A DNA stretch of 64,000 bases from Oscheius tipulae (taxonomy: Eukaryota; Nematoda; Chromadorea; Rhabditida; Rhabditidae). The translations under genes were made by a program, and so were the position numbers. This document shows, in pieces, positions 22,230 to 32,542 of the stretch. The stretch lies in assembly GCA_037178975.1 (NCBI GenBank), contig JASJZH010000002.1, positions 4,030,001 to 4,094,000 on the forward strand, written 5' to 3'. The notes below the pieces were generated by a model that saw nothing but the letters and a program-made list of their open reading frames with translations, was not told where the DNA came from and searched no databases. Within the stretch, counting starts at the first letter, position 1; every line of letters starts with the position of its first letter.

Positions 22230-22783
22230 GTTTTTGGGTCATCCAGAGGCAGGGAATAAGAGTCAAGAACTTCTATGAGTACTGGAACCCAGACGGTCAA
22301 ACAACTCTAAAAGGGAAAACCACTTTGTGAGCTCTGTGACGATTGTTGACCAGCTGCGAGAGGAAAATTTGATAAATGGTCGACCGATGGAGGTGTCAAT
22401 CTCGCCCTCTCCCTCATTGCGAAGCAAAACGGGAAGAATGCAACTGGCTGACTCTCTTCCACACCGCTGAGTCCAAAGAGAGAGGAGGAGTCATGCTGGA
22501 CATACTCTTCCCGTTTTACAACCCTGTCAATCCTTCGAATTTCTGGTCGAAAAATGACTAATTGGTCTGGGGTGTTCTTCCAAACAGCCAGTCAAAAGTT
22601 CTTTTCTATTTTCTTGAGCTAATGAAGGGTAGCTCATCAAGAGTTCTTAGAACACAGAACACATATACGTTGGCTTGGGATTGGGACCAAGGAACAAAAA
22701 CAAACTGGGATGGTTCTGTATCAGTTCAGAAGAAACCAAAAGGAAGAATATCAGCTGGATCCTCGCAACTACTGGAAGGCTAA
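22230..22783 (+). pseudogene. Decayed gene relic, family not recognised
   Basis: Consecutive plus-strand pieces read protein-like but need frame jumps: VKNFYEYWNPDGQTTLKG, then FDKWSTDGGVNLALSLIAKQ, then GGVMLDILFPFYNPVNPSNF, then TLAWDWDQGTKTNWDGSVSV. Stops and single-base shifts separate them, for instance a shift between KNATG and the WLTLFHTAE frame around 22440. This looks like a gene that has lost its frame rather than noise, because residue composition and hydropathy stay protein-like. A cluster of small introns could also explain part of it. Confidence 0.3.
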
Positions 22784-23704
22784 CTAGAGGCATTCTTGGC
22801 TACCAATGTTAGCTGATTGCTTCGACACAGAAAGAGAGTCAAAGTGTTCTCCCTCTGAAGAGAGTGGTTTTTGATTTGACGATGGTGAGGGCCAGATAAA
22901 AGAGCTACTTTCAGGAAGAGAGTGAACGAAAAACAGCCGACTGGGGAGACATAACCACTACGCATCGTTGCTTCTCAAAAGTCGTCTCTGTCCCGTTCCA
23001 AATTAAGCACGGAACTTTGGATTACACATCTAGTTCGAGTTTTTGGTTGCTCTCTGGCTCAACGATCCCCTATAATCTTTAGCTCAAGTTTAAACAAACA
23101 TCAAAAACAAATGGCTCCCACTAGTAGAGATGATCAGACAAGCCACCTACTTATGACTTGCCAAACTGCGTCAACTCTGCAAGAACACCAATTTCGGGGG
23201 AAATTCAATGGAACCAGTGCAAGGACAGGGGAGGCAACATCTTTGTATGTGTCAGACGCAGAAAAAGAGAGACATCTTCCTCGCACTGATGAGCCGAATT
23301 TGTCTAATGAAGCATCGTCCGCGTTCGCAAAAGAGAGAGCTGCGATTTCAAAGCGAGAGAGAGAGAGAAGGAAGCTGGCCTTTGGTCATAAATCTCGTTT
23401 CTTCGATCCGGAGCCCACACTCTCATAACTGACATCTTTCTCAAGGGGGTGTGTGATAGATGGCTCGAAATTTTAATCAAGATCCAGAAAAAGGGTGCAC
23501 GAAGTCAAAATGTGGGAGAGGTCCCCGCTGTGCTAGGGAACAATGAATAAATGTGTCTTTTTGATCTTTTTGTGCCATTCTCGGAGCAAATTAGGAGGTC
23601 AAAATTGTTGCGATGCTGGTCTTTGCAGAGTCAAATGTGAACTGAATCGGATAACTTTATTCTGTTCAATATGCACAGATATTGGATTCTCACAATCTCT
23701 TCTT
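22784..23704. other. Stretch with one weak open frame
   Basis: A 105-codon plus frame from ATG 23111 to 23428 is rich in Ser, Arg and Glu and ends in a basic segment. It has no recognisable domain, signal peptide or introns, so I do not call it a gene with confidence. The rest shows no exon series. Confidence 0.25.
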
Positions 23705-25689
23705 CTAGTATCCTGGGGCTGTTCGCGGAGCGGGGCAGTGCTCGCATCCTCCTCCAGGGCCTCTATCACCGCTCGGACCGTCTTCTCCGGGTCCTCCAGG
23801 AGCTCCATCAGCTCCGGGTTGTCCGCTGTCTCCTGGAGGGCCAGAAGAGCCATCCTTGCCTGGAGATCCAGGTGGTCCTGGTGTTCCGGCAGGGCCCGGA
23901 GGTCCACGAAGACCAGGAGAACCAGGCTCTCCATCGGGACCGGGAACTTCCTTGAGAGTACCTGGCTGTCCAGGCGGACCAGCATTTCCTGGAGCACCGT
24001 CCTTGCCGGGCTGTCCTGGAGGTCCGAGTGGTCCATTGGGGCCTCGACTGCCTCCGTCAGCAGGTTTTCCAGGCGCTCCAGCATTTCCGTTAGGTCCTTT
24101 TGGTCCGGGGTTTCCAGCAGGTCCGGGAGGTCCAGCAGGGCAGTCGAAACAGAAGTCGTGATGAGGAGCAGGTGTAGGTTCAGGTCCATCGGCACCATTA
24201 TTGCCAGGAGGACCAGCTGCTCCATCCGAGCCATCCTTTCCGTCGTCTCCTGGCTGTCCAGGCGGCCCCTAAGATTTTCGTAAAATAGCCTAACTGTCTC
24301 CAAACCTGTGGAGAGACTCCACAGCCACAACAGCCTCCCTGATGTCCTGGGGCTGGTGCTTCAACGGCTGCCGTGTATCCAGTGGCGGTGTACCCTGCTT
24401 GCCTCCGATTACGAGCAGCGCCTCCCCCGCTCACTTGCGCCATCACCTAAACAGCCTTTTTGTGTCGAATGTGATTCGGGCGAACACGTTTTTCTGAACA
24501 TGCGTATAGTGTCTCCGTCTACGTTTGTTTGGAAAAAGCCGCGAATCGTCTGGATGGACGCAGGAGGCGCGATCTAATTGACTCTCTCCAATGTGTATGG
24601 CGCCCCAGCACAGGAACTGGCAAGACCACTTTACCGGTGGGGACGATTAGAGAAGCAAGCAGGGGAGGAGGTAGAATTGAGGAACGGGTTGGAAAAGCTA
24701 AGGGGAGCAGAAAAATACAAACATTTTCCCAAAGTCGAAGTCAACCAACCTGCGTCCTGGTGATCTCCCTCCAAATGTTGCCTGATCTCGACTTGCAGAA
24801 ATTCAGTTCACTGAAAACGTTGTTAGACTATTCTACCGTTACAATTTGCAAGAAGCGTCTGCGACACTAGTCAACTCTAATCTGGGATAATACTTGACAA
24901 TGTTTGTGGACTTTTCTATCGAGACAAGTCAAGCTAATAGTCTACAGTTACATGGTTTGCAAATAACAGAGATCGCTAGCTCGTGGAGAATCCTGTTCAT
25001 TAGTCGACAGTTTAGTCTTTTTTTAAAGTTACTCGCTTAGTGTTTGTGCTTATCTATTGGGAGTTATTATAAACGTGTCTATTTTCTTTTCTTGGTCAAT
25101 AAAACCGCCGACTAGACGGCGAAGCCGACTGGTTTGACTGAGTTTGTTTTGCCAGAAACCAGCTGGGAAAGTAATCTACACGACATCATCCAATATCCAA
25201 TGAACATACTTATCCACTCGCGGAAGAAGTAATGATGTATTATCGAGGGTATAATTGGGAGGGTAGATGGGTACTTGGTCACAGATATACTGTGCCTAGT
25301 ACTTACTCTTTGGATTACCGTCAAAGTTGTTGCAGCATTCGCTATCTGATTTTTGTAACCAAAGTTTCGAACAGAAGCTTTCAAGATCCTCGAAGAAATG
25401 TTCACAAAGTGTTTCCAATTTCGCGCTTGCTTGGGACTTTTATACAAGGAAGTTCACGTAAAAAAAACCCCTGATATCAAATAAAATACTCACCTCTGCA
25501 TCACTGACTGCATATGCTGTAGATAGTTGTAAACTAGAGGCACAGAAACGACGCATACTAAAGTGGCAATAGTGGAAATTGAGACTCCGATGAAGGCGAC
25601 CCTAAACAAGAGTATAACAACAAAAAAAAGAACAAAAACCTCCTGAGGGACTGTGCCTCCTGTTTGAGACGCTTTTCTTCGTCGGCCAT
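23705..25689 (-). CDS. Cuticle-type collagen
   Basis: The N-terminal exons (from ATG 25687-25689) give [20 protein letters not shown] and a membrane-like stretch ([19 protein letters not shown]), the standard nematode cuticle collagen N-domain. An exon near 25290-25420 ([21 protein letters not shown]) continues the domain. The exon at about 24290-24440 carries the RNRR subtilisin-type cleavage site and a CCGCG cluster before the first Gly-X-Y block. The long last exon (to 23705) encodes Gly-X-Y repeats broken by a short Cys-containing interruption (HHDFCFDCP), ending in [16 protein letters not shown] and a stop. Such proteins trimerise and are secreted into the cuticle. The link across 24450-25290 is inferred; two exons there may be missed. 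Confidence 0.75.
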
Positions 25690-26372
25690 AGTAGTGCCGT
25701 CGGCGACTTGACGCCTCTGGCTTTTATACGAAAGTCACGCCCCCAAATGTCTCTGTCGCATTGTTTGAGGTAGTGAAAGAGACTGTCTGGGAGGGGAAGA
25801 AACTGTAAGCTGATCTTGGAGTTGGTTGTGATATAAGTCCCCCTCCCTCAATCAGAATACCGGATCCGCTCTACCCCTTTCTTTCTGCTTTCTGGCCTTC
25901 TCAGCTTCAGTCCACCATCACATTGTATCAATCAGCAGTCCAAAACAGTCCTGCCGACACTTACCGCCCCAAAAAAGGGATAACTTAGAACTTCTAACTT
26001 GAACTACAAACTCGTGTACATCAAATAATTGGCAACTAATCACTTTTTGCTTTTGTTTAAAAAGTCAATGCAAATTGGCAAACAAACAGAGTACACTATC
26101 ACTTTTTAAAAATAGTTAAAGGGAGCATAAGAGGCATCCAAAATCAATTTCGACAGTAACCTAAAACTCGTTATCCCTGACATGTCACGAGATTGCTTCA
26201 GTTTGGACTGTTTTGACAGGCTGTCTCAATTGGAACTTAAGAACCTCTCCTGTTTACAATACATGTAACGTCCACACCACCTCGCACTGTATAACAAAGT
26301 AAGAGTCATTAATGCAACTCATTCTGTTGTATAAAAGATTTCGTGTCCGTTATTCTCCCACTACAGTTGAGA
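25690..26372. other. Probable 5' flank of the collagen gene
   Basis: No coding exon is seen. The region is the upstream flank of the minus-strand collagen (its start is at 25689), and no other gene signals are recognised. Confidence 0.35.
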
Positions 26373-26700
26373 TCTTTGAGCGACAAAAGGTCGAAGCTTT
26401 TCCACTTTGATGCTGCCGGAAATTAGCCTCACTACGAGACGAATCTCGAGTGACCGGCCGCTGATCCTGTCCTCAGGTAGCAAAAGTCTTTTCGGCTCTA
26501 AGATCGTCATCAAACTGCCATCAAAGTTTGTTGCCAGTCTGGAAGTAGGGGCTGCTATTGGGCGATAGGATCTTCACAGCCTTCGAATTACTCACAGGAG
26601 GACTAGTTTGCCAAGGCGGGGGAGTGAGATGACCAGCTGGAATAATGAGACAGAGGGATTTGTTTTCCACCATGTTTGCTCTTCGAACGAGCATTAACCG
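26373..26700 (-). CDS. Possible small two-exon gene
   Basis: A minus-strand frame (about 26700-26597, with TNPSVSLFQLVISLPRLGKL) joins across a 60-nt GT-AG intron to an open stretch (LATNFDGSLMTILEPKRLLL, continuing RISGRSLEIRLVVRLISG) ending at a TAG at 26373-26375. The join is frame-preserving, but no ATG lies in this frame and an overlapping frame also exists. Treat as tentative. Confidence 0.25.
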
Positions 26701-26757
26701 TTTTTGTTTCGCTGGCAGCACCTGTGCTATCGGCCTATTTCAAGTTTCATTCCTCTA

Positions 26758-27121
26758 ATGCTATTGATCTCCTGTCTACTTTTTTCTTTTCTTCTTTTCG
26801 AAGCATCAGCCTGTGAGTTCCTATCAGTCTCCAATGGTTCATCTCGGTTCAGTAGAGAGGAAAGTTCTGTTCAGCAAACTGATCGACTTTCGCGGCGAAA
26901 CTCTCGAATGTTTCAGTGACGAGGGAACGCGATGTGAGGAAGGGCTCAGTCCGCTCGCCTATGCCCAAGTTCAAATCCAAATGTACTGTCTTCAGCCAGG
27001 ACAGTTCAAGATTCATGACTGGAGTCAGATTGAAGACATCAAAGCCGCCGACAATCTTCGAGCTACAGTAGAGAAGATCGACATTATTACTCTTTGTGGA
27101 ATTGACGATTATTTATTGTAA
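26758..27121 (+). CDS. Small secreted Cys-containing protein
   Basis: The ATG at 26758 opens a clear signal peptide (MLLISCLLFSFLLFEASA). A 40-nt intron (26814-26853) follows within the next codon. The mature part, about 86 residues, begins LERKVLFSKLIDFRGETLEC. It has four Cys: C-FSDEGTR-C early, then the Cys of MYCLQPG, and LCGIDDYLL at the end. The stop is at 27119-27121. Two disulfides are possible. The frame downstream of the intron is open for all 89 codons and its codon use looks coding. I do not recognise the family; secretion is inferred from the signal peptide. Confidence 0.6.
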
Positions 27122-28494
27122 GAAGAGGAGGTAATTCAGTGCATCCGAACGCTTGCTATTAAAACGTTCCTTTCCTCGAGATCAAGAAGATTCTCAGTGG
27201 CAAGTGGAACGACCAGTCCAAAGCCTTGTAGGCCTGTTGGAGTCCTTCCTAAACTCGGGTTTTGTCAAATAGTGATAGTACCTACATCAGTCAACTCCCC
27301 CAACACCAAATGATTCTTCGATCCGTCCGAAAAAAAAAACTCCACACCGGTCCACGCGCGTCGTGGATGACGTACAAATAATTCCAGCTAGTCGATGAAG
27401 ACATGCAATACAAGATTCCGCTAATCAAACAGCTCAATTCTACAGTCTCAACCAGCTAAAATTGATGTATACAGATTTAAACAATGCAATCTAAACTAAC
27501 TTCGGTCTAATGCTGGCTATAAAAACGCAAAAATAACATTTTCATTAAAAACAAGTAAAACATATTCCACAAAAATATAAAGAAAAACACTTACAGATCT
27601 ATATCTTCTTCGGTGGGTAGTTAAACTGGCAAGATCCATCTCTTTCTTTTTTTCTTCCACCACCCACAACGACTTTTTTTTCGCGCACACTCATGAGCTC
27701 TCATGAGTGCTGCAACTCCACAAATATCCTTGTCGTCTTCTCTCCATTCTGGTTCACAGTAGATATGGAAATCGGGTTCGGTCGTGTTGATGTGGAACTC
27801 TAAGTAGAGCTTGAATGCTCGAATCAACAGAGCTTCTTGCGTCCGAGCCTGTTGCTTGCTCATTGGTCCAAATCGCAGATCTCGGATGCAGCTGCCGGCA
27901 ACCCATATTACGTTGATTTTGGCCATCTTCACTTCGTTATGTCAGTAGTACTGTCTTGTTGCAGTACGCAGACATCTGTCTTTTATCAGAAACAATTATT
28001 ATCTAAATTGGTTGGCAAGTCAATTTTGGGTGCGCTCTAGAACTTGATTTTTGTCCCAGTGAAGCCACTGGAAGCCTTTTGTTACTACGAAGCGGCGCAT
28101 CCGCCAATGCAAACTGAAGGCAAAAGGACGATAAAGCCGTCGGAGACGGCTGGCTCTGCACTAAAGATACAACGTTATCACAATGATACTAAACTTGCCT
28201 CCTTCTCGCTTCCGAACTATAGAATCGCTGACACGGCTTCCATAGCTGGCCCTTCTGCGCAGATCATGGCCGTATTGTACATAGCGCCAGTTTTATCCCT
28301 TTTTTTGCAAGTGTGGCGCCCTAATGTTTTATACTAAGAAAATACTCAATAATTTCCTTGTGCATTACATCTCGTAATTAGGCCTATCCCTCAAGGAATC
28401 AAATTTAGTGCTTCCAAAGAAGTCGACTGGTTCATGTCCTATTTTCCAAGATTTGTTCAAAGGGAAAACACAAACAATCTTCTTTCTTTACTAA
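27122..28494. other. Gene-poor region before the Helitron relic
   Basis: A 103-codon minus frame (27621-27932, ending KKKRKRW) and a 97-codon plus frame (28044-28337) are open but show no known domain, signal peptide or intron partners. The region is AT-rich and may be part of the accessory transposon zone that follows. Confidence 0.3.
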
Positions 28495-28625
28495 AGCGCA
28501 ATGGTGTACGTCCATCCGTCCGCCTGTCTGTCATGGTGCCTGTCAAAGCTAGTACCCAGCAAAACTAATACCCAAAGGTGAATAGAAAAGCAGAAATTTT
28601 TAAAACTTCTAAAATTGTTCAAAGT
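28495..28625. repeat. Dispersed repeat, copy 1 (CCGTCCG/CTGTCTGTCATGG type)
   Basis: GTCCGCCTGTCTGTCATGGTG followed by CCCAAAGGTGAA and AAAACTTCTAAAATTGTTC recurs at 32250-32367 with small indels. The first copy sits at the upstream edge of the Helitron-like frames, the second just downstream of the truncated EGF-ASC gene. Confidence 0.75.
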
Positions 28626-29910
28626 TTCGCAAAAGCTTTTCCAAATGAAAACGCCTCTGTGCAACAACTACGTCTCCATCAAAAGGTTAGTTTTTTTTTC
28701 TTTCTCTTATTACTTATCAAGGAAACGGCACAAATTAGCCGAACTGAATACTTTCGCAATCAGCGCAAATCTGGAACGACGGAGGAAATAGAAGAGTAGA
28801 AACGTCTCGAGAGAGAGCGTAAACGGAAAACTCGCGTGAAACAATCCTCCGAGGAGGCGGCGATCCAACTCAAAAAGAGACGACTGACAAAACTAGAACA
28901 ATGGCAAAAAATGGACGAGGATGTGAAGAATTCTCTCAGAGAGAGGGATCGTCTCGCTCATAAGTCGCTACGTCTGAATATGCCGGAAAACAAATGCCAA
29001 TTCTGAAAGCAGCTCTGTGAAGCCTAATACTGTGGAAGGACAGCGATTGAGGAATGTCGATGTTATCATTTTCGACGAATGCTCTATGCTTTCTGACAAG
29101 GTCATAGCCACGATCGACACTCTTCTTCGTGATGTTACCAACAATCTTACCGTGTCCTTTGATGGAAAAACAATCCTCATGGGAGGGGATTTCCGACAAG
29201 TATGAGACTTTTTTTACTTCCTAAAAACATATTTCCGAGTCCTTCCAATACCGAACAAGCTCTGTGGAGCAGATGCGTTTTCCTGCTGTCTGAAAATGTC
29301 CCCACTATTCTCTGCATTCCGTCGAATTCCATTGTTGGAAAACATGCGTGCTGCTGACAGTACCGCCGAATTCCGACAGTTTCTTCTCGACGTCGGAGAG
29401 GACAAGCTGCCAAAGGATGGTGAAGGACGAATTCGAATCCCTGCAGAAATGCTGAGCTCTGAAAATTTGTTCACAGAAGTTTTCGAGGGAATATTCGAAG
29501 ATCCGGATCACATTAGCAAGCGGGCTATTCTCTGTCCGAAAAATGTCAATGTTGATAAGATCAATCAGGAAGTCTTGAATGAGATGACAGAAACGAAGAA
29601 GGTCTTCCCTAGTGCCGACAAAATTGAGAAGGAAAGTGAATCTGATCGTTTGAACTACACTTCGGAGTTCTTGAACTCTCTCAATCCGGCTGGCCTTCAA
29701 CCACATCGTTTGGAGCTGAAAGAAGGCTGTATTGTGATGCTGCTGCGGAACTTGAGTGTCACAGAGGGTATGTGCAATGGCACGAGGCTTCAAGTAGTCA
29801 AGTTCGGAGCCAACAATGCCATCCAGTGCGCATTCATTCATGGACCTCGGAAAGGAGAAAAGGTCGTCATTCCAAGAATCGATTTGCTCTCCAATAAAGA
29901 CTCAAGGTAG
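28578..29910 (+). mobile_element. Truncated Helitron: PIF1-like helicase segment
   Basis: Frames from 28990 to 29910 encode VDVIIFDECSMLSDKVIATI (Walker B, D-E-C-S-M), then FDGKTILMGGDFRQVLPIP (the PIF1/Helitron motif III). Then come PLLENMRAAD (motif IV region), a CPKNVNVDKINQEVL block and LKEGCIVMLLRNLS with GMCNGTRLQVV. These are the ordered helicase blocks of Helitron Rep-helicase proteins. Upstream (28578-28980) are highly basic frames resembling the N-terminal part. Missing are the HUH Rep nuclease, the Walker A exon and the final helicase motifs, and the frame is broken near 28800 and 29210. It is a non-functional relic. Confidence 0.8.
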
Positions 29911-30122
29911 GATAACGAGTTGGTGCTTTTGTTTATGGATTCGGGGCTATCGTCAAAAGGGGGAGAGGTAAGAAAGAGTCACCTTCTACAGTAAATATCA
30001 CGAATTTGGGTCCATTCTTGATCTATAGTGTTTCCACAATCTAGGGCGCCAGTGCGGCGCTAGTTCACACACCTTAAAAGAATGGTCTGCCGTCTTCAGT
30101 CTCATCCCGCCCTCAGTCAAGC

Positions 30123-30416
30123 ATGTTCAACAACCGTATCTCATCCGATGAAATTTCTCTTAGCGAGGCCATCAGTACAGCCCAGATGCACGACGAGGCT
30201 CTCACCCGGTATCAGAGCATGTCAACTCCTGGATCCAGTCCGTAAGTTCCTTGCTTTCCATTCATTTATCTTTGGTATTTCAGATACGGCGAGCTACCCA
30301 GGACAACGTTAGTCGATATCCGATTTCAGCACCTCACGCAGATTGTTGACCGAGAGAATGAACGAGGAGCTAATCTCTTAGCGGACGTCTTCAACAGGAG
30401 TAAGGACTCAAAATAA
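30123..30416 (+). CDS. Small two-exon gene or 3' gene fragment, unknown family
   Basis: Exon 1 (30123-30241) and exon 2 (30284-30416) join across a 42-nt intron to give MFNNRISSDEISLSEAISTA, then a Ser/Pro link, then LTQIVDRENERGANLLADVF and a stop at 30414-30416. An AATAAA follows at about 30432. The frame stays open about 45 nt upstream of the ATG, so this may be the end of a larger protein. It sits right behind the Helitron helicase; a captured host-gene fragment is one explanation. No domain recognised. Confidence 0.5.
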
Positions 30417-30552
30417 TAGCCAGTTTGCTTTAATAAAGATCTCAGCCGATAGTCTATTTCTTGAGATGGTAGCTATTAGTATTACATGAACGGCTGGCTT
30501 TGTGCGTTTTTGTGATGTGCCGATACTGACAGATCTTTGATATCGTTTCAAA

Positions 30553-32213
30553 ATGAACGAAGAGCGAAGAAATGCACAAGGTCAGCATGAAAAAATGTTT
30601 GAAACTTACGCAGAGTTTGTCTCTAGACTAAACAGATCCTACTGTCATCCTGGTTTGTGTTCTTTGCAAAAAGGCGTGTGAATACGGGAACGAATGTTCG
30701 AAAATTCTCTGGAAACGGCGCCTAGCAACTAAACTTCCAGTCTTCTGTCTTCAGTCAAAGTTTTCGATGTTCCCGTGTCTTTTGTTCTTTCTCTTGGAAA
30801 ATACAGCTTCCCAATGGCTACCAACAAACGACAATCCGCCTCACAACTGTCCGAACTCTGCAGTCTGTGCTCCCTTTGTTACTTGAAACGATATAACAAT
30901 TAGTTGTCCTGCCTCCAAATGTGTTTGTCAGCCAGGAACTACTGGTCCCGACTGTGAAAGTAGGACTCTTTTCTATGTTTCAGTCAAAAGCTGATCAGTG
31001 CGCCGAGAATCCTTGTCCAAAAGGCTTAAACCACTTTAACTGTACTTCCGAAATTGGCACTTATCAATGCGACTGTTCACCCGATTACACTCGTGCAAAG
31101 TGTGACACTCATTAGTCTTTCTTACTACTGGATTGACATAATTGGTTTAGCTATAGCCTCAGTATGTGCCAACAATCCTTGTTTCAATGGAGGGACATGC
31201 AAGACTACTGATGGGGTGAAGTACACTTGTCATTGTCCGACAGACTACCTCGCTCCCAATTGTCAATGTAAACAATTTTGTCGATGAAAAAGGACAAAAA
31301 GCCTAGGCAAGAATCCGTGTACCAAAGACACTTGCGGTTCTCACGGAAAATGTTCGACGCTCTACGACGGTCAGACTTTTTACTGTACTTGCGACTACGA
31401 GTGGGTTGGACGACATTGTGGCGTTCGTGTGACGCTATGGAGTAAGAAGAGGTCTTTATTTTTTTTTATAGCATGTACATTTATCCTAGCTGCAAATGCG
31501 GTGTTTGCCTGCTTCGAATATGATTCTATTCTCCTCGACTCCACAAAGTACAAGAAGATTACGGACAACCAAATGAGCTTCTCGAAATGTAATCAGTTGC
31601 TGAGAGAAACAACAAGTGACAATATTGTTCACACCTGTTTTGGTAGGCTCTTTGCTGAAGAATGAAGGTAAAGGCTTTCCAGCTGTTATGGAAAAGACAT
31701 GTTTCCTCTCTACTGACAACTGGCTCAGCACTACGATGAATCTCCTGCCCAATGACAATAATTGCAAGAAGAAGTGTCCGGGACAGAATTTGATCAAGAA
31801 TGAATGCAAATGCATGGACCCAAGGTATCCTATGCCAGATGGAGAGGCTGCTTGTGTTGTAACCGATAGTAAGTTTTTCCAAAGAGAAAATGAAAAAAAG
31901 TTTAGTGAACTGTATTGACAGCACGATTTTAAAATACGGAGCTTCTTCAAGCTGGTCTTTCTGTGTCTGTTCCGTTCCGTGTAAGAACCAGAATTTTGCA
32001 GTGGAGTGGTCAAAAACGTCATATCGAGCAACGGTAATTTATTGTTGTTTCAAAAAACTGCTTATTTAGACACCGAACTGTATCAGGCTGTCCACAAATA
32101 CTCACAACTTATCTTGCCAAACTGCCACAGAAAACAGTGTTATTATTAATGTGGCAGTTCCTAAACTAACCTTTTCCTTATATAAAGAAACCCCGCAAAT
32201 GGATGTAAGCTAA
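30553..32213 (+). CDS. EGF plus amiloride-sensitive channel (EGAS/DEG-ENaC-like) protein, lacking the pore end
   Basis: Exons from about 30800 give at least four EGF-like modules: one around CVCQPGTTGPDC, one with CAENPCPKGLNHFNC, one with CANNPCFNGGTCKTTDG and one with NPCTKDTCGSHGKC. The downstream exons (about 31474-32206) give the extracellular ASC domain, shown by CKKKCPGQNLIKNECKCMDP followed by RYPMPDGEAAC. This is the C-x3-C...C-x-C-x2-P-x-Y-P-x-P signature of DEG/ENaC channels. Next come CVCSVPCKNQNFAVEWS and a beta-strand end VAVPKLTFSLYKETPQMDV. The next step should be the pore and second membrane helix (LGGxxGLxxGxS), but a GTAAGC donor at 32206 is followed by repeats and a transposon, and I find no such exon. 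The first membrane segment is also not seen. C. elegans EGAS proteins have this EGF-ASC combination. Likely a truncated gene or pseudogene. Confidence 0.6.
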
Positions 32214-32249
32214 CATTGTTTCTCATAAACACTTGATCATACTATCATA

Positions 32250-32367
32250 CTATACTGTGTCCGTCCGTCCGTCTGTCTGTCATGGTGTCCGCACAATTGC
32301 CTGTCAAAACTTATACCCAAAGGTGAAAAGCAGAAATTGTTAAAACTTCTAAAATTGTTCTTTGTCG
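32250..32367. repeat. Dispersed repeat, copy 2
   Basis: This is the partner of 28495-28625, with the GTCCGTCCGTCTGTCTGTCA run. It begins about 40 bp after the point where the EGF-ASC gene loses its expected last exons. Confidence 0.75.
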
Positions 32368-32542
32368 TACTTTTTCTGGAGAGCCGATGCTGCGAATGGA
32401 GCTCGCTCTGGCTTCTGCTCCTTTTATAGTCTCTCTTTGTCATGTCTTGTCGGGGTTATTTTGACAAGACAATACAAAAAGTCAATTATTGCTAGTAGAA
32501 AAACTTTTGTCTTTGTTTAGTAAGGAAATTTTGTTGTTGTTA

